A stretch of DNA of 64,000 nt, from assembly GCA_033675265.1 (NCBI GenBank), contig JAUJYZ010000687.1:97973-161972 (forward strand), given 5' to 3'. The notes beneath the pieces are model-generated. The model had not been told where the DNA came from and ran no database searches. It saw nothing but the letters and a program-made list of their open reading frames with translations. This DNA is from Actinostola sp. cb2023 (lineage: Eukaryota > Cnidaria > Anthozoa > Actiniaria > Actinostolidae). Positions within the stretch are counted from its first letter, which is position 1, and each line of letters opens with the position of its first letter. Position numbers and translations under genes: made by a program. Of the stretch, positions 50,780 through 61,720 are shown one piece after another.

Positions 50780-51618
50780 CGTTCTTCACAACTGGTCTCT
50801 ACATCCATGTCGCTCGCGCATTTATCAGAAAATGTGTCAGAAAACCATTCGTGGCATCGTTCCTGACTTCGATACAACTTCTGGTGAAAGGCTGTTTCTC
50901 CAATCGAAAACACTCCCACAAACATATTTGATATATGCTGCAATTCGTAACATTGCTTTCGAGCAACTACACGCTTCATCATTTCCTCACACGTCCAATG
51001 CCTTCTTACAGCCGTCACTAACAAAGTGGAACTCTCCAAACATTCCACTATTTCTTCATTCTCGGAGATCCATCTTATCTTGTTACAGGGCGTTCTTACC
51101 AAGGCCTTCATCTGTTTGACAGAAGTTCCCTCTTGCACAATTATCACTCTGCGTGAATCGCATTCATTGCTTTGAAATACGGGGCGTTCGTGATTATCAC
51201 ATTTTACCATGAACAACAGCCATACGTACAGAGGGGGTTCTCTGAACAGTATGGTACTCCAACATGACTTGGGTGACCACTCGGAATAGAATGCAACAAA
51301 TCCTTGAACAACAAATACACTATGGCTGTTTGGTTTTCCTTCTTTTTCCCACACCACCACTACTTCTTCATCCAAAGCCTTTTCAGTTGGTTTATAAATT
51401 TTGTCCTCTTGACTAAACAGCACTCGGTATGGATAACCCTTGGTTAATGAACTTGTTAAAAAATGGTGAACGTTTCTTCCATCGTTCTTTAACAACCAAG
51501 CAAAATCATCTAAAATACAACGGAGTTTGTTGTATAACATACCCGAACGGATCGGTATCGAGAAACATAACGGATCCTCAATTTCCTTGAAACGTAGCAC
51601 CAACTCGTAGCAGCTCAT
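50776..51618 (-). CDS. 280-residue accessory protein, unknown
   Basis: Intact from ATG 51618, overlapping its neighbours at both ends by ATGA. Mixed composition, with hydrophobic segments (PPLYVWLLFMV) and an acidic C-terminus. No domain recognised. Confidence 0.55.
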   Translation of the reverse strand: MSCYELVLRFKEIEDPLCFSIPIRSGMLYNKLRCILDDFAWLLKNDGRNVHHFLTSSLTKGYPYRVLFSQEDKIYKPTEKALDEEVVVVWEKEGKPNSHSVFVVQGFVAFYSEWSPKSCWSTILFREPPLYVWLLFMVKCDNHERPVFQSNECDSRRVIIVQEGTSVKQMKALVRTPCNKIRWISENEEIVECLESSTLLVTAVRRHWTCEEMMKRVVARKQCYELQHISNMFVGVFSIGETAFHQKLYRSQERCHEWFSDTFSDKCASDMDVETSCEER

Positions 51619-51761
51619 GGTGAAGACTGATCGCTCTCATTCACCTCATTCTTTTTTGTAGACTTTTGGGGTTCTTCCCAACATTCATAGCATTCACTAT
51701 AAGCGTGGAGACAATACCAACAACTCAAGATAAAACAATATTTCAAACAAAATTTCAACAT
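51615..51761 (-). CDS. 48-residue Cys-rich, membrane-like protein
   Basis: Starts MLKFCLKYCFILSCWYC and later has ECYECWEE: a hydrophobic, cysteine-rich N-terminus with a polar tail. It ends with an ATGA overlap. It resembles in style the 49-residue left-arm protein. Confidence 0.45.
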   Translation of the reverse strand: MLKFCLKYCFILSCWYCLHAYSECYECWEEPQKSTKKNEVNESDQSSP

Positions 51762-51781
51762 ATCTGGAGGTTCACTCTATA

Positions 51782-51943
51782 TCAATCGTAACTGAACCAT
51801 TCATTGTCCATTTCCTTTTCATGTAGCAACCTTTCTAGTTCTTCTACTTTCAGTCGGAGGCGGATAAGATCTAACTTCATCTGTTTATTTTCGGCAATCA
51901 AAACTTCTAGTTGGTTTTTCTCTTCTTCAAATTCTTTCGTCAT
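51782..51943 (-). CDS. 53-residue coiled-coil protein
   Basis: ATG 51943 lies just inside the right terminal repeat. Leu/Ile heptads (LEVLIAENKQMKLDLIRLRL) predict a short coiled coil. It is the outermost gene on the right and is read inwards. Confidence 0.5.
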   Translation of the reverse strand: MTKEFEEEKNQLEVLIAENKQMKLDLIRLRLKVEELERLLHEKEMDNEWFSYD

Positions 51944-51961
51944 GACTATGTCGTTGTGTCG

Positions 51962-52172
51962 GTCATGACTGACTGGTTTTCCCGCCGCACTTCCCTATGT
52001 ACCCATCCTTGTACGCTGACCAGTACTGTCCGACATTTTCAGCCGCTGACTCCAAGTTATTTTGTCTGGAGGCTCACTTTGTGGAATAATCGCTGACCAG
52101 TAGGCCCCCTTCCTTTTTACAGGACCGTGGGCTCAAGATGGTCGGTGATCTGAACTAACCTCTATTACTACT
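51962..52172 (-). repeat. Polinton right terminal inverted repeat
   Basis: Inverted copy of 23632-23843, ending in CT at 52172. Confidence 0.92.
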
Positions 52173-52178
52173 AACGTT
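52173..52178. repeat. Polinton target-site duplication, right
   Basis: AACGTT, identical to 23626-23631. Confidence 0.9.
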
Positions 52179-52253
52179 GCAGTACAAGAGTTCTGCAATG
52201 TCATTAAATGTAAGACCTCATAAAGTTATTGAAGCTGCACAATGGTTCATGAG
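52179..52253 (+). pseudogene. Helentron fragment between Polinton and pogo
   Basis: 75 bases continue the Helentron frame from 23631 when one AACGTT is counted, and lead in frame to 54819 when the pogo and one TA are removed. Too short to show a domain. Confidence 0.7.
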
Positions 52254-52517
52254 TACCGTATTTACTCGAATAGACGCCGCGGCGTTTATTTAAATTTTCA
52301 TGACTCAGGTGCGGCGTTTATTCGGGGGCGGCGTTTATTCGGGGGAGGCGTTTATTTAATACCGTAATCCATTTTATTTCAAGATAAAAAGTGCCTTACC
52401 GTATTGACAAAGTGTAAGAAGCAAAAATCCTTAAAAACCGTAACAGAAACAAGCTTTCAATATTAAAATGTCATGGTAGGTACTGTTTTCATTGCTTAAC
52501 GTTACAGTACGTAAACC

Positions 52518-53953
52518 CTACTCAATCTCAATGTCAGAGTCCCCTTCGTTATCAGAGTCTATAAGCTCCAACACTGGGTGCGCTTCTTCCACATCAGAGT
52601 CAGTACATTCCGTAAAAGGATTGGAATCTGGCTCATTTAGGATCCCTAGCTGTGACTTGAGCATGGCTTGTCCAGCATGGCAAGGCTGTCCTTCCTTAAG
52701 GCAGTGAATCGTGTCATCCTTTGCTCCATCCGCCGGAAGGTTCAATGCGCAACTTGGGAAAGATTTCTGGATAATTTCAACGGGTAGTTCGTTCCAAGAA
52801 TCGAGAATCCACTTTAAAATAGTTCTTCTCGGGGGTGCTTTCAGATTCCCAGCAGCTGTTTCTTGGTATAATCCAACTGTACCTAGCCACTCGTCATATT
52901 TCTCTGTGCACAATGACTTGAATGGCTTGTTCCAGCTAACATCTGGAGCTTGGATGTATTTTGTACAACCTCCCGGTACAATTACCCGATCTATTTTCTT
53001 AGATCGTATCGCATCAGAAATGCTGTCTTCAATGTGACACTCATATGAGTCCCATGCTAACAGCCTACGCTTGAATGAAAATATCCCAAGAACAGAGTTG
53101 ACCCAGACATGAGTTAATTCAGTGTTCATCCATGCATTTGTCGACGTTGCAACAACTGCTCGATGTTTGAACTCTTCGTTTAACGCTGCAACTTCACGTT
53201 TGGCACCTTTGAACACCACCATAGGCTTTAGCTTTGTTCCGTCTGCCTTGGCAGCTAAACAGACAGATACTCTTGACTTTTCATGGCCAGTCGTTTTCAG
53301 AGTGATGGACTTCTTTCCAGTTGTGTCAATTGTAGTTTCTGACACCATATCGCACCAAACTGGAGTTTCGTCCATTGCAATAATGTCAGAGGGGCCATAA
53401 TTGTGTTGCTTTTGTAGTCGCTTAACTTGAATTATGTATGATACAAGTTTTCCGAGCATTTTATCTGGATCTTGTTGAGCAACCGATGTCTTTCTTCTCA
53501 ATGATAAGCCATTTCTTTTCATGAATCGACACAGCCAACCTCTTGAAGCTTTGAAGTCTTCGTCAACGTGGTTTCCTTCCGTCACATCACGATAAACAAT
53601 TTCAGCTTTCTTCATAATATGCTTGCATGAAACTCGAAGACCACGAGACCGCCTGTTTTCTATCCACTCCAGTAAGACTTCTTCCAATCTTGTACTCAAG
53701 GGTTTTCTGCCACCTCCATGCAATCTGCTCCGTTCTTTTCCTTTCTTAGTACCAAGCAAAACAAAAATTTGTTTTTGTTTGCTCGCCACTCTCTCACTCT
53801 CTTTTCATCAACTTGAAACCGGCGAGAAGCTGGTCGATTGCCGTTCGATTCCGCGAAAGTAATCACTTGTTTCTTTACTGCAAGACTATACTTCTGTCTT
53901 CTTTTACCTTTATGGGAAATTATGTCTTTCGAGTCTTTATTCGGGTCTGCCAT
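52518..53953 (-). pseudogene. pogo/Tigger-type DDE transposase, one frame break
   Basis: ATG 53953 begins a psq-like HTH (KRRQKYSLAVKKQVITFA, KRVREWRA). The frame shifts near 53765. The main part then has a CENP-B-like HTH (GGGRKPLSTRLEEVL), a catalytic Asp in AMDETPVW, a second in LLAWDSYECH and a third in APDVSWNKPF, and ends in an acidic tail. This is the pogo DDD core. One indel separates DNA-binding and catalytic parts. Confidence 0.8.
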
Positions 53954-54134
53954 CGTCGTAGACTACCAAGCGAAATGTTTGTGAAACCATCTAGATCACA
54001 CGAGATAACAAAGTGTTTGGCGGCGGGAACTAAAGAGTTTCACATGACAAACTTGACAGTTTTCACATGCTAACTTGTAAGTTACAAATCAGATAAAACT
54101 AGTTTGTCGCGTCAAGGTTCACGGAAGCTCGCAA

Positions 54135-54629
54135 ATGGTAGTAAGAATCACTAAAATGGCAAGGGCTTTATCTGTTGAATTTAAGATGTATTTTAAAGTA
54201 GACTTTGAAACAGTTATTCGAGGACATCACGTTTACAAGTCTGTATGGACACCCGCGAAAGATCACGAACTACAATGTAAGCAAGACACGCGTGCCGAAG
54301 CAAAAGAACACGATCCGAACGCCATTGGTGTCTACTTGGTATCAGAGTGTGATGAGAAGAAGCTTGTTGGCCATGTTCCGATTGAACTATCACGACTATT
54401 GAAAAACTTTCTGGACGCAAATGATGAAAACAAACTCTGTGCACAAATCACTGGCAAGAGAAAAAGAGAAGTTGGGCTTGTTGTACCCGCACATTTCACA
54501 GCATTCACTACAGAACTGCGAATCGCCACCATTCTAGAAAGGGAGCTTAGTGAAAGGGCCAAAAAGTATACTCATTTCGAGCTGAACAACATTGGCACTC
54601 AAGGACAAAAATTCCCATTGCTGATGTAG
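54135..54629 (+). CDS. HIRAN-like protein carried by the pogo element
   Basis: 164 residues, intact. Pattern: GHHVYKSVWTPA, then KEHDPNAIGVYLV and LVGHVPIELSRLL, as in HIRAN-type domains that recognise DNA ends or damaged DNA. Such proteins are common beside transposons in cnidarians. Divergent from the transposase, so a shared promoter region lies at about 53954-54134. Role inferred. Confidence 0.55.
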   Translation: MVVRITKMARALSVEFKMYFKVDFETVIRGHHVYKSVWTPAKDHELQCKQDTRAEAKEHDPNAIGVYLVSECDEKKLVGHVPIELSRLLKNFLDANDENKLCAQITGKRKREVGLVVPAHFTAFTTELRIATILERELSERAKKYTHFELNNIGTQGQKFPLLM

Positions 54630-54818
54630 ACATGTTTGTGCTGTCTAATTAAATATATTTGTATTGAAACCAATAGTTGATTTTCTTCAAATAAACGCCG
54701 CATTCAGGTGCGGCGTTTACTCGGGGGCGGCGTTTATTCATATTTTTGCTCTCAAGTGCGGCGTTTATTCGGGGGCGGCGTTTATTCGGGGGCGGCGTCT
54801 ATTCGAGTAAATACGGTA

Positions 54819-56127
54819 ATAGTAGTCTTTATAAAGATGAAGGTATTGTGTTAAACCAAGACTGGGTTAATCATTACAATGAACAAGTTTCACAACATGA
54901 AAGTAACAATGGATCTGATCAAGAATCAGTCACAGATGAACAAAGTTCTAATAATGAAGACGGCCAAAAACCAGACAATGACAATGACTGGAGTGAAGTT
55001 GAAGCAGAAATTCCTGCAGGTGTTACTGACACTATGCTAACACCAACTGACTTTTTAGAAGACAATGAACGGCAAACTATTCTCAATGTTGCACCAGCTG
55101 AGGGCAATAGACCATTGAGTGTATTCAGAGATAAATATTCTGAAGAATTAGCATACCCTGGAATATTTCTTGGTCAGAAAAGACCAGAAATTAAAGAACG
55201 CATGGTTAAAGTCCACTATAGTGATGTCTGTAAATCTGAACTCAGAAGGTCAGATAGAAGAGCAGCTATGTGCGTTGAAAATATATTCTATAAAACCAAA
55301 AAGCTGAAAATGAAAATCCTTTTAGGGAAATCACAAATTGCACTAAGAAAATGCAAGGGAAATAGCAGAACCCTAAATGCAGGGCACTTAAAACAACAAG
55401 GAACATTAGACAGCTTAATTCGTCATGATGAGGGATTTAAATTCCTTAGAGCATTAAGAGGATCACCTCAATACTTTGAAAAAGCCAAGAAAGACCTTTT
55501 TGCAATGATAAGACAGTTAGGTCCAGCTTCACTATTTTGTAGTTTCTCATCAGCAGAAACACAATGGATACATCTATTAAGAATACTTGGTCAACTTGTT
55601 GATCATAAGCAATATACTGATGAAGAACTAGAGAACTTAAACTGGGAAGAAAAGTGTAGATTGATCCAAAGTGATCCTGTAACTTGTGCTAGACATTTTG
55701 ACTATCAAGTTAGTCAGTTTCTCAGTAACTTTCTCTTAAGTGATGCTGCACCACTAGGAAAGATTGCCAACTGGTTTTACAGAGTAGAATACCAACAAAG
55801 AGGTTCACCTCATATTCACATGCTGATATGGCTTGAAGATCCACCTCAATTTAAAATAGACAGTGATGTGCCGATGTGACATCATATATTGATAATATAA
55901 TTACTTGTCAAAAACCAATAGACAACCCTGAACTACTTAAACTAGTCAATAGGCAAATACACAAACATTCTCATACTTGTCGCAAGAATACGAAAAGGGA
56001 GTGTCGATTCAATTATCCACAGCCTCCCATGAGGCAAACAGAAATACTGTATCCTCTAGACACTGATATGCCTCGAAGTGAAATAAAAATACACAAAGAT
56101 TCTTGGAAATCAATCAAAAAGCATCTA
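54819..56127 (+). pseudogene. Helentron Rep (HUH endonuclease), N-part
   Basis: Acidic lead-in, then the Helitron-like N domain with RAAMCVENIFY. The HUH motif lies in RGSPHIHMLIWLEDPP. A frame break near 55875 precedes the segment with HSHTCRKN and CRFNYPQPP. It ends at the TA where the Tc1-type element is inserted. The Rep nicks and transfers single DNA strands in rolling-circle transposition. Confidence 0.8.
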
Positions 56128-58381
56128 CAGTCCCGCCCAAAAGTCTGTCACGCACCGAAACGATATATTGCCTCATTTCCCGATATATCGCCAAAAGTGA
56201 CAATATATCGCTTGGGCGATATATCGCTTGGGCGATATATCGTTTAAACGATATATCGCTTAATCGATATATCGTTTGACGGCAACCGATATTTCGCCTG
56301 GACAGCAACCGAAATATCGCCTAACCGAAATATCGCCTAACCGAAATATCGCCTAACCGAAATATCGCCTAACCGAAATATCGTCTTACCGAAATATCGT
56401 CTAGGCAGTCAAACTGATTTTGAAATACGGTACTCGAAATATCGGTTTGACGGCCGGCATTTAAGGACAGTGTATTTCACGGCTAAAGGAAATCGCCTAA
56501 GTATTCATTGGTGCAAGAATGAAAGGGTTTTTCGGTTAAGTTAGTTTACTGTCCGAAAAATAGAGGAAATGATTACAAATTTGTCATGTATATGTAAACA
56601 TGCTTCCGTTTCACCAGACTAACATGCCTGCCTGGCACCTGAACAATTAACGAACACGCCATCGTCGCCGGCAATGAATTACATGTATCGTTCTTCAACC
56701 TATCGTGGATCTTTTTACGATCCATGAAACTATCAACAAGATTAAAACATTTCTTTATCTTGAATAAAGAAGTTTGAAAAATTGTAACACAACCAAGTTT
56801 GACGAACACGGCCGTTTATTTCAATCTTCCCATGGGATTTTTGACAATCACGGCCGCAGTGAATTAGCATTTTCACTATGACAACATAACACTCCATCGT
56901 CAGTGCGGGTAATAGAAGTGCTAAGTTTTGTCACTGGGATAGTGGGAATTCAAATTAAATCTTTCATGTTCTCACATCTAACGAACAAGAAATACTCACT
57001 TTTATGAATACGACGATTGAAATTTATGCTAAAGTTCAGCGTGATTTTCACGTGCTCACACATCATGTGTCAATCAAGTGTCTCAAACATAACATTCCCA
57101 CGTGCACGCTAATGAACCTGAGATTTTAGAACTGATAATGCCGAAAGTTGATGAGAAAGACACCCGGTATAAAAGATGTTTTATTTTGAAGCAGTCGTAG
57201 GATTGTATTGGATCGTGATTTCAAGAGTTCATTTAAACTTTCGCCTTTACATGAAAGAAGCTTCATGTATCTTTAAATACTTTACAATAGGTTTGATTTC
57301 TTCTAATTAATTCAATACTGTGCAAAGAACATTACGCTTGATGTAAAAATTGTAACGGAACCAAGTTTGACGAACACGGCCGATAATTTCAATGCTCCCA
57401 TGGGAGTTTTGACAATCACGGCCGCAGTGAATTAGCATTTTCACTATGACAACATAACATACCAGCACATACATAGTGAACACTCCATCGTCGCCGGCAA
57501 TGAATTACATGTATCGTTCTTCAAACTATAAACGGGTTAAAAACATGTCTTTATCTTGAATAAAGTTTTAGTTGTAATACAAATATGGCTGTGAATTTCA
57601 ATGTTTGTTTGCCTTCCCATGGGATTATCTTCTCAGTTTACAGAATCAAAAGTAACAAATCAGCGTGCGAGAAATTATTTGGCAAAAATGTAAACAAGCG
57701 TCGCGGGCTAGTGCAGCTCAGAGATCGAGATTTCCAAGTGATCAGGTTTTCACTGTAATTTGTTCCCCACTATTAAACAAAAAGTTTGTTGCTTTGGCCA
57801 CGCATCATGTAGTTGGCTCACCTATTAAAAGGTTTCTCGCCGAGTTTAAGCATCATGTATACGGCGAACGCCAAATGTCTGATTGACTGAAAGACTTTTA
57901 ATTTCGCTTTCAAAGCCTCAAATAAACGGGAAAACTTTCAAATGAATACTTATGTTTTAAAGAACGAGAAAATGACCTCGTTTACGTCTAAACACGAAAG
58001 GAGGGAGAGCAACTGCAGCAAAACCATGATCACGTGTCGTACAGTTTCGCCGTTCTCTCCAAACATGTGAACGATCGTGTGGATATTCCGCTGAAAGCTC
58101 ATGGAAAGATCACTTGACATTTTTCCAGTAATCAATATAGAAATGTTTTATCAGACCAATCACCCGAATTGTTGTTTGACAACAAACAAAATGGCATGGC
58201 AATGGTGAACCGATATATCGCTTGGTCAACCGAAATATCGTTTACGGTAGCCGAAATATCGTTTGACAGCAACCGATAAATCGCTTGGTCAACCGAAATA
58301 TCGTTTGCGGGTAACCGAAATATCGTTTGCTGGTAACCGATATATCGCCGAAAAAGCGTGACAGACTTTTGGGCGGGACTG
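56128..58381. mobile_element. Tc1-type non-autonomous element rich in CGATATATCG
   Basis: Termini CAGTCCCGCCCAAAAGTCTG and complement, TA at 56126-56127 and 58382-58383. Both subterminal regions hold arrays of ATATCG and ATATATCG motifs: at least six tandem CCGAAATATCGCCTAA-like 16-mers at about 56308-56400, palindromic CGATATATCG at 56160-56290, and related copies at 58205-58350. Interior: two direct copies of a block with ACGAACACGGCCG and GAATTAGCATTTTCACTATG (about 56780-56890 and 57370-57470). No transposase. Confidence 0.8.
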
Positions 58382-58383
58382 TA

Positions 58384-59445
58384 GATGATATGATAGAAGG
58401 TGAAGATATTTCCTTTGATCAGTTACTGCTTGATCTCAATGTCACAGAAGATAACTATTTACTAGCTATAAGTTCATCGCTTAATACACCTACAGTATTT
58501 TTAAAACGAAATCCAAATGAATTGAGGATAAATAATTACAATCCTGCTTGTCTTAGTGCATGGAGAGCCAATATGGACATCCAGTTTGTATTAGATGTGT
58601 ATGCATGTGCTGTATACATAGTCAATTATATCTCTAAGGCTCAAAAAGGAATGAGTGAACTTTTAAGAGAAGCTTGTAATGAAGCAAGGAAAGGAAATGC
58701 TAGTATAAAACAGCAAGTGAGAGACATCGGCAGTAAATTTTTGAATAATGTTGAAATAAGTGCTCAAGAAGCTGTGTACATTGTTTTACAACTTCCTATG
58801 AGAAAGGCATCTCGGCAAGTTATATTCATAAACACTTCACCTCCTGAAGAGAGAGTGGAGCTTGTAAAGCCAATCAGTGATATTAAAGATATGGAGGATG
58901 ATTGTGAAGAAATCTACACTAGTGGTTTATTAAAAAGATATTGTAAGCATCCAGCAAAACTTGAACACTTGACACTTGCAGACTGGGCTGCATGGTATGA
59001 TTCATGTGGGACACCATATGTAAAACAATAAAATGAATTAGATACTGATAATCTCCCATATGAGACATCTATAGATGATGATCGAAATGATGATGATGAT
59101 GATAAACTTTGTAACAAAGAGCCTTCTAGTAAAACCAAGAAAAGAACTAAAGCTAGAGTAATAAGAAGTGTTTGGTTCAATAAGGAAGCTGAACCAGAAA
59201 AGCACTACCGTGAGCTTATTATGCTTTTCACTCCATGGAGAAATGAAGAAACTGATTTAATTGGTTTCTGCTCCTCATATCAAGAACGCTGTATACTACT
59301 ATCCAATATGATCAATGAACAAATGAAACAATATGCTGTCTGTAATGAAGACTTTAATGAAATACAAGAAGAAATGAATAGATTGGAGGAAACATATGAC
59401 TCTATAGCACCTGGTACTCGAGTGTTGAACACCAAGACTAGGCTG
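58384..59445 (+). pseudogene. Helentron Rep, C-part with catalytic tyrosines
   Basis: Continues in frame from 56127. The two-tyrosine motif appears as VYIVNYISKAQKG, the catalytic Tyr pair of Helitron Reps. A TAA at 59029-59031 interrupts the frame, which then continues through an Asp-rich linker and FTPWRNEE to about 59445, where the frame shifts into the helicase. Confidence 0.75.
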
Positions 59446-61097
59446 AAGGTAATACAGATTTACATCCTGATTTCAATGAGAACTACAACCTATCAGATGA
59501 CGTTGGCATTCCTTCAGTTGATTCAAACACTCAGCCATTAATATTGAATGAATTACAAGATGATGAATATAGACACATGGTACAAATGTTGAATAAAGAA
59601 CAAAAGGAATTCTTCTATCATGTACTACATCTAATAAAAACATCTGATGAACCATTCTATTGCTTTCTTAGTGGAGGAGCAGGTGTGGGCAAATCACACC
59701 TGACAAAAGCACTCTATCAGGCAGCCTTAAAGTATTATAACACTAGAGCTGGTATGAACTTTAGTGAGATTAAGGTGTTAATGCTAGCCCCTACTGGTAA
59801 AGCAGCATATAATATCAAAGGTAATACAATACATAGTGGTCTTGCAATACCTGCATGTCAGTCATTAAGGAACTACAAACGCCTTGATTCAAGTAGACTG
59901 AATACATTAAGATGTCAGCTTGGTGGAGTCAAACTGATATTCATAGATGAGATATCCATGGTTGGTAACACTATGTTTAATGTACAAATCAACAATAGAC
60001 TCAAAAATATCAAAGGTAGTTCACTGCCATTTGGTGGAGTTAGTATTATTGCTATTGGTGATTTATTCCAACTGCAACCAGTGATGGATGGTTATATATT
60101 TAAAGATATGGGCACCTCTGATTATAGTATTCTTGCTCCCAATATATGGCAAGAACATTTCAAAATGTTTGAACTGCATGAAATAATGAGACAAAGAGAA
60201 AGCAAAAACTTGGCTGAGATGTTAAACAGGCTAAGAGAAGGGAAGCATACTACTGAAGATATATTGAAATTCAAAGAACGAATAATAGAACCCAACAGTT
60301 GTCACTATCCCAAAGATGTTCCTCACTTGTTTATACAGAATGCAAAGGTCAATGATTTTAATGACAAAGCTCACCGTGCTATATCAGGTACTAAGTATAG
60401 TATTAAAGCACATGACAGTGTCATAGGTGCTGAGTCTCAAGAACTGAGGGATAAAATCATAAAGCAAATACCTGGTGATCCTAGGAAAACGAAACAGTTG
60501 CATTCGATGTTAAATATTGCCGTTGGAGAGAGAACCGAAATCTCTCTTAACACAAGAACAGATGACGGTATGACAAATGGTGCTGGTAATGTGATTAAAC
60601 ACATACAAGTACATCAAACAGACAGACCGTCTGGTATAATATGGGTCCAATTTGACCATGCTGATGTTGGTGAGAAAACCAGACATGATAATAGACAGTT
60701 GTATGTCCAAGGTATTGAACCTACATGGACACCTATCAAACCTATTACTACACAGTTTGCAGTGGGTAGAAATAGATCTGTACAAGTTGTTAGAAAACAG
60801 TTTCCACTGAGACCTGCTGCTGCCAAAACCATTCACAGATCTCAAGGTGACACTGAGACTAGAGTTGTTGTTAACTTTGATACTAGAAGAGCAATAGCTC
60901 ATATACACTATGTAGGACTAAGCAGAGTAACAACTATAGAAGGTTTATATATAACGGATCTGTGTGAGAACAAAATAGCTGTTAGTAATGATGTACACCA
61001 AGAAATGAAACGTCTAAGATCTGAAGGCAAACTTAGTCTTTGCTTATCACCTGTCTACAGAACTGAAGAAATACCTTTTAAACTGTGTTTTTTTTAA
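59446..61097 (+). pseudogene. Helentron Pif1-like helicase
   Basis: Walker A GGAGVGKSHL, a following APTGKAAYNI, Walker B IFIDEISM, GDLFQLQPV, and late helicase motifs with KTIHRSQGDT and YVGLSRV. SF1 Pif1/RecD2-type 5'-3' helicase. It has no internal stop, but the end is cut from the endonuclease by an indel in a T8 run near 61085. Confidence 0.85.
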
Positions 61098-61720
61098 ATG
61101 CACATTCATTGCATAAACACATTGAAGATGTACGTAGAGACTTGAATTATTCAAGCACTGATGTCAGTATATTCTCTGAAACAAGATTCAGTCACTCAGA
61201 CAGTGATGATATGTATAGTATTGATGGATATAGTTTATTTAGAAATGATGGTACATCAACTGGTAATGTAAGGCCCTTTGGAGGTACAGCAGTGTATAAT
61301 CGTACTGACTATTATCCTGGCTATCCATACTGCCATAATACTAATGGGATTGAGATCACTGTCATGAGATTCTTGAATCTTCCTCATGTTACAATCATAG
61401 GAGTATATCGCTCACCTAGAGTACCACTAAGACAACTATGTGTAGCGTTAAGTGAAGTTTTGGACCAACCATCATCACGTGACAATATCTTTATTGGTGA
61501 CTTCAATGTCAACTGGTTTAATGAAACAGAAAGAGCAGGTCTTTATAATCTCTTTGTAAGCCATAATTATAGACAACTAGTATCTAACTATACTACTGAT
61601 AGCAAGACTTGTATTGACCACATATATACCAATCTACCAGAAGCACAAATAAAAATGCTTATTTTAGAAACATACTTCAGTGACCACAAAGGTATTTGTA
61701 CCTTGGTAAATTGTTTTTAG
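61085..61720 (+). pseudogene. Helentron EEP endonuclease domain
   Basis: 211 residues with the catalytic Glu in FSETRF, IGDFNVNW, and the C-terminal SDHKGI motif of AP-endonuclease-like nucleases. This C-terminal domain distinguishes Helentrons from canonical Helitrons. It was probably fused to the helicase before the indel. Confidence 0.8.

Larger units (their letters stand above)
23632..52172. mobile_element. Polinton/Maverick (adintovirus-like endogenous element)
   Basis: Terminal inverted repeats of about 211 bp begin AGTAGTAATAGAGG and end in CT, as in Polintons, and are flanked by a perfect AACGTT duplication. Inside are the defining genes: protein-primed family-B polymerase, retrovirus-type integrase, double-jelly-roll capsid protein, penton-type proteins, adenain protease and packaging ATPase. 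Accessory genes fill both arms. Total 28.5 kb, of which 3.8 kb is a nested transposon. Frame breaks in several genes make this copy defective as written. The centre is visibly more GC-rich than the flanks. Confidence 0.93.
52256..54816. mobile_element. pogo-type transposon with two genes
   Basis: Termini CCGTATTTACTCGAATAGAC and complement; TA at 52254-52255 and 54817-54818. Subterminal arrays of GCGGCGTTTATTCGGGG occur at both ends. Two genes point at each other's 5' ends (transposase on minus, HIRAN-like on plus). Confidence 0.85.
21039..61720 (+). mobile_element. Helentron (Helitron2-type), split by three insertions
   Basis: Collinear coding pieces on the plus strand give an OTU protease-like protein, the HUH replication initiator, a Pif1-like helicase and an EEP endonuclease. 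This set is characteristic of Helentrons. The Polinton (23632-52172), pogo (52256-54816) and Tc1-type element (56128-58381) interrupt it. Each interruption is clean, so the original element was about 7.4 kb. Remaining defects are frame breaks near 55875, 59445 and 61085 and a stop at 59029-59031. Terminal motifs were not resolved, so both ends are approximate. Confidence 0.75.

Noticed and set aside
57665..57886. 73-residue ORF in the Tc1-type element
   Set aside because: No transposase motif; probably chance.
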